Positions 44,215 to 51,751 of a stretch of 64,000 bases of DNA are shown here, in pieces. A program made the position numbers and the translations under genes. The stretch spans positions 1 through 64,000 of the forward strand of contig DATATB010000010.1 in the NCBI GenBank assembly GCA_036268995.1, in the 5' to 3' direction. Numbering within the stretch: the first letter of the stretch is position 1; each line of letters opens with the position of its first letter. Below the pieces are notes generated by a model. The model searched no databases and was not told where the DNA came from. It saw only the letters and a program-made list of their open reading frames with translations. The stretch comes from DATATB01 sp036268995. GTDB taxonomy: Bacteria; Planctomycetota; Planctomycetia; Pirellulales; PNKZ01.

Positions 44215-44296
44215 GGGTGCCACTGCTGGCTCGTCCAGCAGTGCGGAGTTCGATCGGTGCTCCACCACATTGCTGGACGAGCCAGCAGTGGCACCC
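44215..44296. repeat. Inverted repeat with perfect 26-bp arms
   Basis: Arms 44215-44240 and 44271-44296 are exact complements containing GGGTGCCACTGCTGGC and its mirror. The 30-nt centre contains a further copy of CAGTGCGG-like sequence. It lies between two convergent genes and could act as a bidirectional terminator or a REP-like element. Confidence 0.8.
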
Positions 44297-44334
44297 GTTG
44301 TAGAACCCCCGGCACACTGAAACACGACATTAGC

Positions 44335-45162
44335 TCATGAAACTCCGCCGGGCGTCCACAGCCGGCCGCCGGTGGGTGTTGAATCGGCCAGCCGCCGGGC
44401 TTTGATCCGCACGTACGGCGCTACGTAGCGGCTGCGATGGGCAAATGTGCCGATGGTTGCATCGGGCTTGGCGTGCAGCGGCTCGATCAGATCTTCGATC
44501 ACAAAGCCGCTGCGGCATAGCCCGCCGAGCAGCTCTTCCCAGCGGTGCAGAAATTCGAGCGTGCCGTGTTCGCGGTGCGGGCTGCCGGCCACCGGCGGCA
44601 GCGGCCCGCTGCGATAATAGGGCTCGAGCAATTCGTAGCCCAGCGGCGAAGGATCCACGGCCGCCTGCAAACTGGCCGGCTGCTTGTGCTGGCTGACGTA
44701 CAGGCCGCCGGCGGCGACTACGCGGGCCACCTGGCGATAAACGAGCGTCACGTCGGGCACGTAGCAGGTGCTCACTGGCTGCACGACCATTTCGAACTCG
44801 CCGGCGGCAAACATCGACAGATCTTCCATCGATGTTTCGACTGTGCGGACGTCGAGCCCGCGCTCGGCCGCCACCTGGCGATCCAGGACCAGCATTTCGC
44901 GGCTGAGATCCACGACCGTGACGATGGCCCCGGCCGCCGCGTACAAGATGCTCTGCCGACCGCCGCCACTGGCCAGGCACAACAGCCGCTTGCCGGTCAC
45001 GTCGCCCAGCCACCCGGTATCGATCTGCTCCTGCGGCCGGGCCACGTCCTCATCGGCCGCCGGCTGAGTAAACCGCTGCCGTTTTTTTACCCGCGCATCC
45101 CACGCCCGGCGATTATGCTCGCGAGCGGTGGAAGCCAGCGGATCGTTCTCCCCTTCCGTCAT
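44335..45162 (-). CDS. Class I SAM-dependent methyltransferase
   Basis: The 275-residue protein has the Rossmann methyltransferase motifs: motif I KRLLCLASGGGRQSILYAAAG, the acidic end of strand 2 in VTVVDLSREML, and VVQPVSTCYVPD at motif IV. The N-terminus (STAREHNRRAWDARVKKRQRF) is typical of a planctomycete and cyanobacterial group of small-molecule methyltransferases. The C-terminal part contains GFVIEDLIEPLHAKPDA. No substrate can be assigned. hicA lies 23 bp upstream on the same strand. Confidence 0.8.
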   Translation of the reverse strand: MTEGENDPLASTAREHNRRAWDARVKKRQRFTQPAADEDVARPQEQIDTGWLGDVTGKRLLCLASGGGRQSILYAAAGAIVTVVDLSREMLVLDRQVAAERGLDVRTVETSMEDLSMFAAGEFEMVVQPVSTCYVPDVTLVYRQVARVVAAGGLYVSQHKQPASLQAAVDPSPLGYELLEPYYRSGPLPPVAGSPHREHGTLEFLHRWEELLGGLCRSGFVIEDLIEPLHAKPDATIGTFAHRSRYVAPYVRIKARRLADSTPTGGRLWTPGGVS

Positions 45163-45185
45163 CGTATTCCAAAAGAATCACGAGA

Positions 45186-45371
45186 TTACGGCCCAACGAG
45201 ACCCAGGTCGCGGAAGATCTTGCGGGCGAGATGGTCATCGATTTCATTGTGCCGAGGCACGGCGGCGCGTCGACCATTTATTGAGTTGCCCCACCGAGAA
45301 TGCTTGGCGCCATCGCGGATAAGCACGCAGTCATGCTTGCGTAGGTGGGCAATCGGCACATGCCGCTTCAA
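45186..45371 (-). CDS. hicA: HicA family mRNA interferase toxin
   Basis: This small gene lies in a longer open frame and is best started at TTG 45371, which overlaps the hicB stop (TTGA), giving 61 residues. The product reads like HicA: short dsRNA-binding-like fold starting KRHVPIAHLRKHDCVLIRDG, the catalytic His in AKHSRW, then RRAAVPRHNEIDDHLARKI. HicA cleaves mRNA when released from HicB. The order is antitoxin first, the reverse of the classic hicAB. A longer product from ATG 45407 is less likely because it would overlap hicB by 40 bp. Confidence 0.85.
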   Translation of the reverse strand: MKRHVPIAHLRKHDCVLIRDGAKHSRWGNSINGRRAAVPRHNEIDDHLARKIFRDLGLVGP

Positions 45372-45580
45372 GTCTCGATGCTCACTTCCTCGTAGGAGCC
45401 CTGGCATGAGGCTAGCGCCTCGGCGCGATTCATTTCCAGCGCTTCGTGGAGAGCAGACTGGAGGTTTTCGAGCAATTCCTCGCGCGTGGCCCCTTGTGAG
45501 TTCACGCCCGAAACCTCCTCGATCCAACCGATCCACCACGGGCCTCGTTGCTGAACGACGGCTGTATAGGCTTGCGGCAT
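45368..45580 (-). CDS. hicB: HicB family antitoxin, short form
   Basis: The 70-residue protein matches the N-terminal HicB partial-RNase-H fold: YTAVVQQRGPWWIGWIEEVSGVNSQGATREELLENLQSALHEAL. It lacks the C-terminal ribbon-helix-helix or HTH domain of longer HicB proteins, so it may not autoregulate by direct DNA binding. The hicA toxin follows with a 4-nt overlap. The promoter must lie in the short space up to the rpoD terminator (45581-45661). Confidence 0.88.
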   Translation of the reverse strand: MPQAYTAVVQQRGPWWIGWIEEVSGVNSQGATREELLENLQSALHEALEMNRAEALASCQGSYEEVSIET

Positions 45581-45661
45581 AAAAAAGCTCTCGGCTTAAG
45601 TCTCTCCTAAGGATGCCCTGTAACTGAACAATTGGCAACCGCTCGGCCTATTTGGCGCAAC

Positions 45662-45697
45662 AAAAACGCCGGGCGGAAGTTTGCGTTCCGCCCGGCG
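45662..45697 (-). terminator. Rho-independent terminator of rpoD
   Basis: A 12-bp perfect stem, CGCCGGGCGGAA/TTCCGCCCGGCG (45667-45678 with 45686-45697), has a 7-nt loop. On the minus strand it is followed by five T residues at 45662-45666. It starts 36 nt after the rpoD stop. Confidence 0.92.
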
Positions 45698-45732
45698 CGA
45701 TCGTAATTCAGAATCCGACGTTGCGGCGACCG

Positions 45733-47298
45733 TTAGTCCAGGAAGCCGGCTAGTTCTTGGCTGCGGCTGGGTTGCTGCAGCTTGCGGACGGCCTTGGCTT
45801 CGATCTGGCGGATGCGCTCGCGGGTGACTTTGAAGATGTGGCCGACTTCTTCCAGCGTGTAGCTGTAGCCGTCGCCCAGTCCGTAACGAAGCTTGATGAT
45901 CTCGCGCTCGCGGTAGCTGAGCGTCTTGAGCACCTTGTTGATCCGCCCGCGGAGCATTTCCTGGGCGGCGCCGGTGGCCGGGCTCTCGACGCCCTGGTCG
46001 GGCAGCAGATCGCCAAAATGGCTGTCCTCGCTGTTGCCCACCGGACGATCGAGGCTGATCGGATAGCGGCTCATGGCCAACACGCGACGCGTCTCGTCGA
46101 CCGCCGTGCCGGCGGCCTTGGCCGTTTCTTCGATCGTCGGCTCGCGGCCGAGTTCTTGCAAAAGCTGCCGCGAGACATTGCGGACCTTGGACATGGTTTC
46201 GACCATGTGCACCGGGATGCGGATGGTGCGGCTCTGGTCGGCCACGGCCCGGGTGATCGCCTGGCGAATCCACCACGTGGCGTAGGTGCAGAACTTGAAC
46301 CCGCGCCGATACTCGAATTTGTCCACGGCCCGCATCAGGCCGGCGTTGCCCTCCTGGATCAAATCCAGGAAGCTCAACCCACGGTTGCGGTACTTTTTGG
46401 CAATCGACACGACCAGCCGCAGGTTGCCTTCCGACAGCCCGCGCTTGGCCTTTTGATACTGTGCGTACACGGCGTTGAGGCAGCGCACGCGATTACGCAG
46501 GCTGGTGGGCGTTTCCTGCGTCAGACACAGGATCGACCGCAACTCCGAGAGCCAGGCCTTGCGCTCGTCGGCCGGGCCTTTAGCCGCCTTGTGATTGGCG
46601 ATCCGGGCCTTGAGCGCGTCGACATGATGGCTGTAGTCCTCGAGCGTCTTGATCAGCGACTCGATCCGCTGGGTGCGCAGGCCGAGTTCTTCGACCAGGC
46701 GGACGGCGCGGCGACGACGACGGGCCAGGCGCACCCAGGCCTCGCGGCGCTCGCCCGAACGGCGGTTTTTGTTCAGCGAGATACGATAGTCGTCCCAGTT
46801 GCGCTTGAGCAGGATGTCGAGCGTGCGCAGATTATGGGGGAAACGCCCCAAGATCTGGTCCTTCTCCAAGCGATCGGTGACCGACACTTGCACGGTGCGG
46901 TCGAAGGGAAGCTCGCCCGTGTGGACGCGCTTGAGCACCTTCGAGGCGTTCTTGATCACCAGGTCGCATTCCAGCAGTTTGCGGCGGAAGCGAGCGCGCG
47001 TGATCTCGATTTCCTTGGCCAGCGCGATTTCTTCCTGCCGCGTGAGCAGGGGGATTTCGCCCATCTGGGTCAAGTACATGCGGACCGGATCGTCGGACCA
47101 CGATTCGGCTTCCTCGCCGGTGGCCGCCAACAGGTCGTCGGGCTTAAGGTCGGCGTCGGAGTCCGCGTCGTCGGCAACCGCGAGCAGGTCGTCCTGCAAG
47201 TCGTCGTCTTCGACGTCGTCCTTGTCGGCCAACTCTACGGCTTCGTCAGAAGCGGGCGTCCCTTCGTCTTCCAATTCGTCCAACAATGCATCGTACAA
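45733..47298 (-). CDS. rpoD: Primary RNA polymerase sigma factor (RpoD/SigA)
   Basis: The 521-residue protein starts at TTG 47298 with AGGAG 8 nt upstream; no in-frame ATG lies further upstream. Region 1.1 is reduced to a short acidic stretch (EDEGTPASDE, DDVEDDDLQDD). Region 1.2 is DDPVRMYLTQMGEIPLLTRQEE. A basic non-conserved insert (SGERREAWVRLARRRRRAV) precedes region 2, LSEGNLRLVVSIAKKYRNRG with FLDLIQEGNAGLMRAVDKFEY and the -10 helix TYATWWIRQAITRA. Region 4 ends VTRERIRQIEAKAVRKL, the -35 recognition helix. It is followed by a strong terminator. Confidence 0.96.
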   Translation of the reverse strand: MYDALLDELEDEGTPASDEAVELADKDDVEDDDLQDDLLAVADDADSDADLKPDDLLAATGEEAESWSDDPVRMYLTQMGEIPLLTRQEEIALAKEIEITRARFRRKLLECDLVIKNASKVLKRVHTGELPFDRTVQVSVTDRLEKDQILGRFPHNLRTLDILLKRNWDDYRISLNKNRRSGERREAWVRLARRRRRAVRLVEELGLRTQRIESLIKTLEDYSHHVDALKARIANHKAAKGPADERKAWLSELRSILCLTQETPTSLRNRVRCLNAVYAQYQKAKRGLSEGNLRLVVSIAKKYRNRGLSFLDLIQEGNAGLMRAVDKFEYRRGFKFCTYATWWIRQAITRAVADQSRTIRIPVHMVETMSKVRNVSRQLLQELGREPTIEETAKAAGTAVDETRRVLAMSRYPISLDRPVGNSEDSHFGDLLPDQGVESPATGAAQEMLRGRINKVLKTLSYREREIIKLRYGLGDGYSYTLEEVGHIFKVTRERIRQIEAKAVRKLQQPSRSQELAGFLD

Positions 47299-47864
47299 AG
47301 TTCACGCTCCTACAAGGTGAGACACGGATTTTCCAGGGCAGGCGGAAACCACTTGCGGCCGCGATACAACCGCCGGACGGGCCCGGACGATTAAAACACC
47401 CAGACGAATCAAGCAGCCGGATGGCCAGACTTCCTCAAGCAGGCCGAGTGGCGCGTGCAGCAGAGGCAAGGCGGGTAGGGCCTCCTGCTTAGGAGTGCAC
47501 GGGTGCCACATTTAAACGCCCCCAAAGTCCAGCAATTATCCGCGCCAGGGTGCCGAAAAGCCAACAAATTCTATCACGATTTTTTCAGTCTCTGACCGAC
47601 ACGGTCCATTTGGAAAAAGATGCCCTAGGGGCAAGAGAAATGGACTGCGCATTCGACGCAAATTATCTATTTTAAACAAGCCGCTTTGCCCGGCGAGACC
47701 ACCGCGACCACTGCACGCGTCGCACGACGTGTGTCTCGCTGGCCACCGCAATTATTCGGTGCGCCGCGCCCGCGGTCCAGGGTCGCTAGCACGCGAAAAG
47801 CGACAAAAACTTCCGCCGCACGCCACGAAGGCCGGCGACATGCTGCACGGTTCGCCTTGGGCGT
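47299..47864. other. 566-bp gap upstream of rpoD, no gene recognised
   Basis: This region must hold the rpoD promoter. On the minus strand a TAGAAT -10-like hexamer occurs in the AT-rich patch 47560-47590, but no matching -35 is convincing. A small CTCCT/AGGAG hairpin sits near 47483. No RNA gene or protein is recognisable. Confidence 0.4.
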
Positions 47865-48098
47865 CTAGACCTCCGGCAGCGTCTTGATGAAGGCGGCGGC
47901 TTGCTTCATGCCGCAGTCCATAGCGCCTGAATAAACCTTGATTGCAGCCCGGCGGTTGCCTGCCTTGATCAGTCGGCGAATCGTATCGAGGTCTTTGGGT
48001 AGGAGCACGCGGGGTGGAGTCGAGTTCGCGGAGGTCGGAGGTGGGGAAAGCCGACCGCCGTGGGGCGCAAGCGCCGGGCGGTCACGTTGTTGTTGCAT
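47865..48098 (-). CDS. Small protein with ribosomal L7/L12 C-terminal-like segment
   Basis: From ATG 48098 (MQQQRDRPALAPHGG) the product is 77 residues; a frame to 48200 is open but low-complexity. The N-terminal half is a Pro/Ser-rich linker. The C-terminal 38 residues, LDTIRRLIKAGNRRAAIKVY followed by CGMKQAAAFIKTL, match the helix-turn-helix part of the L7/L12 C-terminal domain (K-x-A-I-K...GLKEAK). Similar short planctomycete proteins exist; their function is unknown. It lacks the L7/L12 N-terminal dimer domain, so it is not the ribosomal protein itself. It is divergent from the SDR gene. Confidence 0.6.
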   Translation of the reverse strand: MQQQRDRPALAPHGGRLSPPPTSANSTPPRVLLPKDLDTIRRLIKAGNRRAAIKVYSGAMDCGMKQAAAFIKTLPEV

Positions 48099-48399
48099 GG
48101 AATCCTGGTGCAGGACAGTGATGGTGGGGCGGAGAGCAGCATGAAATCTAGTCTCCGCTGATTGCCGGCATGGCTCAATCCTTCGACTTGGGTCGCGCAC
48201 GCCCCTAACAAGGATGCCGCCCGTCCTGGGCCACCCTCGGCTTCCCGGCCCTGAATGTCAGGCCGCGAGCGCCGGCCGCGGGCCCTACGCCGCCCGGCGG
48301 CTTGCGATAGAATGAGCCGCCGCCCGGTGCGTGACATGCAACGGCGGTATTCGTCGTTTTCGCCTTTTCGCTCAATCCTTTCGAGGAGCACCGCGCATC
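48099..48399. other. 301-bp divergent gap, no gene recognised
   Basis: The gap lies between the L7/L12-like gene (-) and the SDR gene (+). It is GC-rich with several GGC/GCC runs around 48260-48305. The SDR Shine-Dalgarno GAGGAG is at 48383-48388. Nothing else is recognisable. Confidence 0.4.
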
Positions 48400-49185
48400 A
48401 TGATCCTGGCCGGCAAAGTAGCCCTGGTGACCGGCGCCAGCCGGGGCATTGGCCGCGCGGCAGCCCTGGCTCTGGCCGAGGCGGGTGCCGACGTGGTGGT
48501 CAATCACCTGGCCGAGCCGGACGACGCCGCGCGCGTGATCGACGACATCGGGCGGCTGGGGCGCCGCGGGCTGGCCATCGAAGCCGACGTGGCCGATCGC
48601 CTGGCGGTCGACGAAATGGTGCGGCAGGCCCGAGCCGAGCTGGGCGGGCTGGACGTGGCCGTGACCAATGCGGCCTTTAGCGATCGCGAACCCTTTCATT
48701 TGGCCGACCTGCGCGGATTTGCCCGCACGATCGACGTGACGATGTGGGGCGCGTTTCACACGCTCCGCGCCGCGGCGCTGGCGATGATCGAGCAGGCCGG
48801 CGGCGGGTCGATCGTCGTGGTCAGCTCGCCGCATGCCCGGATCGCGGTCCCCGGCTCGATGGCCTACAACATGGCGAAAGCGGCGATCGACCAGATGGCC
48901 CGCACCGCTGCGCTGGAGCTGGCCGAGCACCGGATTCGCGTCAATATCCTGCACCCCGGCTGGATCGACACGCCCGGCGAGCGCAAGTTTGCCAGCGAGC
49001 CGCAATTGGAACAGGCCGGCCTCAAACTCCCCTGGAAGCGGTTGGGACGGCCGGAGGAGATCGCCCGCGGGATCGTCTTCCTCAGCGATCCGGCCAGCGA
49101 ATACATCACCGGCAGCACGCTCAATATCGACGGCGGCATCACCTTGCCGTGGTGGGCCAATCGCGGCTCGGCGGTATCGGAATAG
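48400..49185 (+). CDS. Short-chain dehydrogenase/reductase
   Basis: The start at ATG 48400 is fixed by GAGGAG 11 nt upstream. The 261-residue protein is a classical SDR: cofactor motif TGASRGIG near the N-terminus, VTNAAFS at strand 4, catalytic Ser in VVVSSPHAR, and YNMAK as the catalytic YxxxK. The C-terminus YITGSTLNIDGG is typical of the FabG/glucose dehydrogenase branch. The substrate is unknown. A GATGAATG-type inverted repeat begins 3 nt after the stop and separates it from floA. Confidence 0.9.
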   Translation: MILAGKVALVTGASRGIGRAAALALAEAGADVVVNHLAEPDDAARVIDDIGRLGRRGLAIEADVADRLAVDEMVRQARAELGGLDVAVTNAAFSDREPFHLADLRGFARTIDVTMWGAFHTLRAAALAMIEQAGGGSIVVVSSPHARIAVPGSMAYNMAKAAIDQMARTAALELAEHRIRVNILHPGWIDTPGERKFASEPQLEQAGLKLPWKRLGRPEEIARGIVFLSDPASEYITGSTLNIDGGITLPWWANRGSAVSE

Positions 49186-49188
49186 GAA

Positions 49189-49277
49189 ATGATGAATGCG
49201 GAAGGATGAATGATGAATGGGGCAGGGGCAGCGGGTTGAGGTATTTCATTTATCATTCCGCATTCATCATTCCGCAT
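49189..49277. repeat. GATGAATG inverted-repeat element after the SDR gene
   Basis: The left arm (49189-49219) carries GATGAATGCGGAAGGATGAATG plus a further GATGAATG (contiguous units of 8-10 nt). The right arm (49247-49277) is the same motif set in reverse complement (CATTCATCATTCCGCAT). A GC-rich 27-nt centre separates them. Confidence 0.8.
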
Positions 49278-49327
49278 TGGCTTTCGCCCGGTTATTCTGA
49301 CTGCGGCTTTTGACCGAGGATTTTCTC

Positions 49328-50332
49328 ATGCATGCGAACATGTTTCTGGCGCAACTTTCCGCCGACTCGGCCGGGCTGCTGCTGGGCGCCGCGGTGCTGC
49401 TGCTGTTGGCCGGGGCCTTTCTGCTGGTCCTGATGATCTACGGCAACCTCTGGTTCCAGGCGTACATGTCCAACGCCCGGGTCAGCCTGTTCAGCCTGAT
49501 TGGCATGACGCTGCGCCAGGTCGACGCCCGGACCATCGTACGCTCCAAGATCATGGCCATGCAGGCGGGCATCGGCAACGATGCGGTCACGGGCATCACC
49601 ACCCGGCGGCTTGAGGCCCATTACCTGGCCGGCGGCAATGTGCCCGGCGTGATCCGGGCGATCATCGCCGCCCATCGCGCCGACATCGACCTGGACTTCG
49701 ACCGGGCCGCGGCCATCGATCTGGCCGGCCGCGACGTGCTCGAAGCGGTGCAGACCAGCGTGTATCCCAAAGTGATCGATTGCCCCGATCAAAAGAGCCG
49801 CTCGACCTTAAGCGCCATCGCCAAAAACGGCGTCGAGTTGAAGATTCGCGCTCGGGTCACTGTCCGCACGAACCTCAAGCAATTGATCGGCGGAGCCACG
49901 GAAGAAACGGTCATCGCCCGCGTGGGCGAAGGGATCATCACGTCCATCGGATCGTCGGAAAACCATCTGGTCGTGATGGAAAACCCCAACCTGATTTCAA
50001 AGGCGGTGCTCGACCGCGGGCTGGATGCCCAGACCGCCTTTGAGATTGTCTCGATCGACATTGCCGACATCGACGTGGGCGAGAACATCGGGGCCCGCTT
50101 GCAGGCCGATCAGGCCGAAGCCGACACGCGCGTGGCCCGGGCCAGGGCCGAAGAGCGCCGCGCCATCGCCATTGCCCGCGAGCAGGAGATGCGGGCCAAG
50201 GTAGCCGAGAACCGGGCCCGCGTGGTGCTGGCCGAATCGCAAGTGCCGCTGGCCATGGCCACCGCCTTCCGCGAGGGGCATTTTGAGGCGCAGTCTGTCC
50301 CGGCGGCGCCCAATGCGCGCGGCAAGACGTAG
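49328..50332 (+). CDS. floA: Flotillin-like protein FloA
   Basis: Starting at ATG 49328 with GAGGA 7 nt upstream, the 334-residue protein has one N-terminal membrane hairpin-like segment (LLLGAAVLLLLAGAFLLVLMI). The UPF0365/FloA core follows (LRQVDARTIVRSKIMAMQAGI, AHYLAGGNVPGVIRAIIAAH, TSVYPKVIDCPD). The PHB-like C-terminal part has the coiled coil ADQAEADTRVARARAEERRA. FloA organises membrane microdomains and influences fluidity and secretion in Bacillus. The usual partner NfeD is not adjacent here. It follows the SDR gene across a repeat element. Confidence 0.93.
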   Translation: MHANMFLAQLSADSAGLLLGAAVLLLLAGAFLLVLMIYGNLWFQAYMSNARVSLFSLIGMTLRQVDARTIVRSKIMAMQAGIGNDAVTGITTRRLEAHYLAGGNVPGVIRAIIAAHRADIDLDFDRAAAIDLAGRDVLEAVQTSVYPKVIDCPDQKSRSTLSAIAKNGVELKIRARVTVRTNLKQLIGGATEETVIARVGEGIITSIGSSENHLVVMENPNLISKAVLDRGLDAQTAFEIVSIDIADIDVGENIGARLQADQAEADTRVARARAEERRAIAIAREQEMRAKVAENRARVVLAESQVPLAMATAFREGHFEAQSVPAAPNARGKT

Positions 50333-50388
50333 CGCATGCTGCCGGCGGTCCCGCAGATTTGCCGTCGGGCCCAGCCTGAATCAGGCGT

Positions 50389-50426
50389 TTGACTAGACTG
50401 TCAATCTAGAATACGATTCTAGTCAA
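50389..50426. promoter_or_regulatory. Nested AT-rich inverted repeats, operator-like
   Basis: TTGACTAGA (50389-50397) mirrors TCTAGTCAA (50418-50426). Inside, CTAGAAT-ACG-ATTCTAG (50406-50422) is another perfect dyad. Three CTAG-centred half-sites in 38 bp suggest a multi-site operator or an attenuator hairpin. They lie in the 485-bp gap 50333-50817. Confidence 0.4.
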
Positions 50427-50542
50427 TTCGGCGGCAGGCGTCCGAACCGCGATTGATCCTGGCGCTGCCGCCACCCGCGTCGACGTCCCGCCCGAACCGA
50501 CCGCCCTGGCGGAGCCGATCTCATGCTCACGATCGTTGGTAA

Positions 50543-50689
50543 ACCGCAGAGCAGCCCTACGGCGTCTCGAATATGTTGAGCACCATCTACCGCGCCATTG
50601 GCATCGATCCCGCCACTAGCTTCGTCAACTCGAGCGGCCGGCCGATCGCCATTCTCGACCAGCGCGAACCGATCGCCGGATTGCTCTGA
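50543..50689 (+). pseudogene. Remnant of a DUF1501 protein C-terminus
   Basis: After an in-frame TAA (50540-50542) the frame reads TAEQPYGVSNMLSTIYRAIG and then IDPATSFVNSSGRPIAILDQ with ending REPIAGLL and stop TGA at 50687-50689. The phrase order matches the C-terminus of planctomycete DUF1501 proteins (lone IDP, then GRP, then a REPI-like ending). No upstream part of that roughly 430-residue family is intact in any frame. I read it as a decayed, 5'-deleted gene. The family assignment is from memory of its C-terminal pattern. Confidence 0.6.
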
Positions 50690-50817
50690 TCGGGCCGTCG
50701 CCCGCAAGCGGTTTTTGCGGGGCATCGACAGTCGACACGCGCGGGCCGGCCGATTAGGCTATGCTGCACTCGCCGCCCGTGCCTGCCGATTCCGCACCCG
50801 CCTTGGAGAAAACTCCC

Positions 50818-51663
50818 ATGATCGCACGCCTGAGCCTTTGCCTGTTGATGGTCCTGCTGCCGGCAGCGCGGCTGCTGGCTGCGCCCGATCCAGAGCAGCC
50901 GGCCATTGCGCCGGGCGACCAGGTGATCAAGCTGTTCAACGGCCGCGACATGACCGGCCTGTATACCTGGCTGCGCGAGACCCAGTACGAAGACCCCAAG
51001 CACGTGTTCACCGTCCACGACGGACTGCTGCACATCTCGGGCGACGGCTACGGCTACGTGACCACCAAGCAAGCCTACAAGGATTACCGGCTGATCGCCG
51101 AGTTCCGCTGGGGCACGCGCACCTGGGGCACGCGCAAGGACCGGACCAAGGATTCGGGCATTCTCGTACACTGCGTCGGGCCCGACGGCAACAACGGCAA
51201 CTGGATGGCCTCGATCGAAGCGCAGATCATCGAAGGCGGCGTGGGCGATCTGCTGGTGGTCGGCGGCAAGTACAGCGACGGCTCGGCCGTGCCCATGTCG
51301 CTCACCTGCGAGCTGCGCACCGACGCCCAGGGCAACATCTTCAAGGACGCGATGGGCGTATATTGGAAAAAGGGCGGCCCGCGGAAGACTTTTCCTGCCG
51401 GGCGCATCAATTGGTACGGCCGCGACCCGGACTGGAAAGACGTGCTGGGCTTCCGCGGCAAGCAAGACGTCGAGAGTCCCGACGGCCAGTGGACGCGGAT
51501 GGAAGTCATCTGCGACGGCGGCCACGTCCGCGTAATCGTCAACGGCGTGCCGGTGAACGAAGGTTTTGACGCCTTCCCTTCGGCCGGCAAGATCATCTTC
51601 CAGACCGAGATGGCCGAAATCTTCTTCCGCAAAATCGAACTCTGGCCGCTACCGAGCAAGTAA
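50818..51663 (+). CDS. Secreted DUF1080 (3-keto-disaccharide hydrolase-like) protein
   Basis: The start at ATG 50818 gives a signal peptide (MIARLSLCLLMVLLPAARLLAA) and 281 residues; the frame is open from 50761. The DUF1080 concanavalin-like fold is complete: IKLFNGRDMTGLYTWL, VHDGLLHISGDGYGYVTTK, YRLIAEFRWG, SGILVHCVGP, SIEAQIIEGGVGD, WTRMEVICDGG and AGKIIFQTEMAEIFFRKIEL. The family is linked to hydrolysis of 3-keto-disaccharides outside the cytoplasm and is highly expanded in planctomycetes. No dehydrogenase partner is adjacent. A GATGAATG-type element follows the stop. Confidence 0.88.
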   Translation: MIARLSLCLLMVLLPAARLLAAPDPEQPAIAPGDQVIKLFNGRDMTGLYTWLRETQYEDPKHVFTVHDGLLHISGDGYGYVTTKQAYKDYRLIAEFRWGTRTWGTRKDRTKDSGILVHCVGPDGNNGNWMASIEAQIIEGGVGDLLVVGGKYSDGSAVPMSLTCELRTDAQGNIFKDAMGVYWKKGGPRKTFPAGRINWYGRDPDWKDVLGFRGKQDVESPDGQWTRMEVICDGGHVRVIVNGVPVNEGFDAFPSAGKIIFQTEMAEIFFRKIELWPLPSK

Positions 51664-51667
51664 AAAG

Positions 51668-51749
51668 CAATGCGGAAGTAGGAAGTATGACTGATGAATG
51701 GAAAACGGCGGCCGGCGCCGGCTTCCCCTATTCATCATTCATCATTTCC
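51668..51749. repeat. GATGAATG inverted-repeat element between convergent genes
   Basis: The left arm (51668-51701) starts AATGCGGAAGTAGGAAG and ends CTGATGAATGG. The right arm (51730-51749) is ATTCATCATTCATCATTTCC. A GC-rich hairpin GGCCGGCGCC sits in the centre. The left arm begins 4 nt after the DUF1080 stop; the right arm ends 2 nt before the stop of the small membrane protein. Confidence 0.8.
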
Positions 51750-51751
51750 TC

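Noticed and set aside
45757..47394. 545-codon plus-strand open frame
   Set aside because: Mirror of rpoD.
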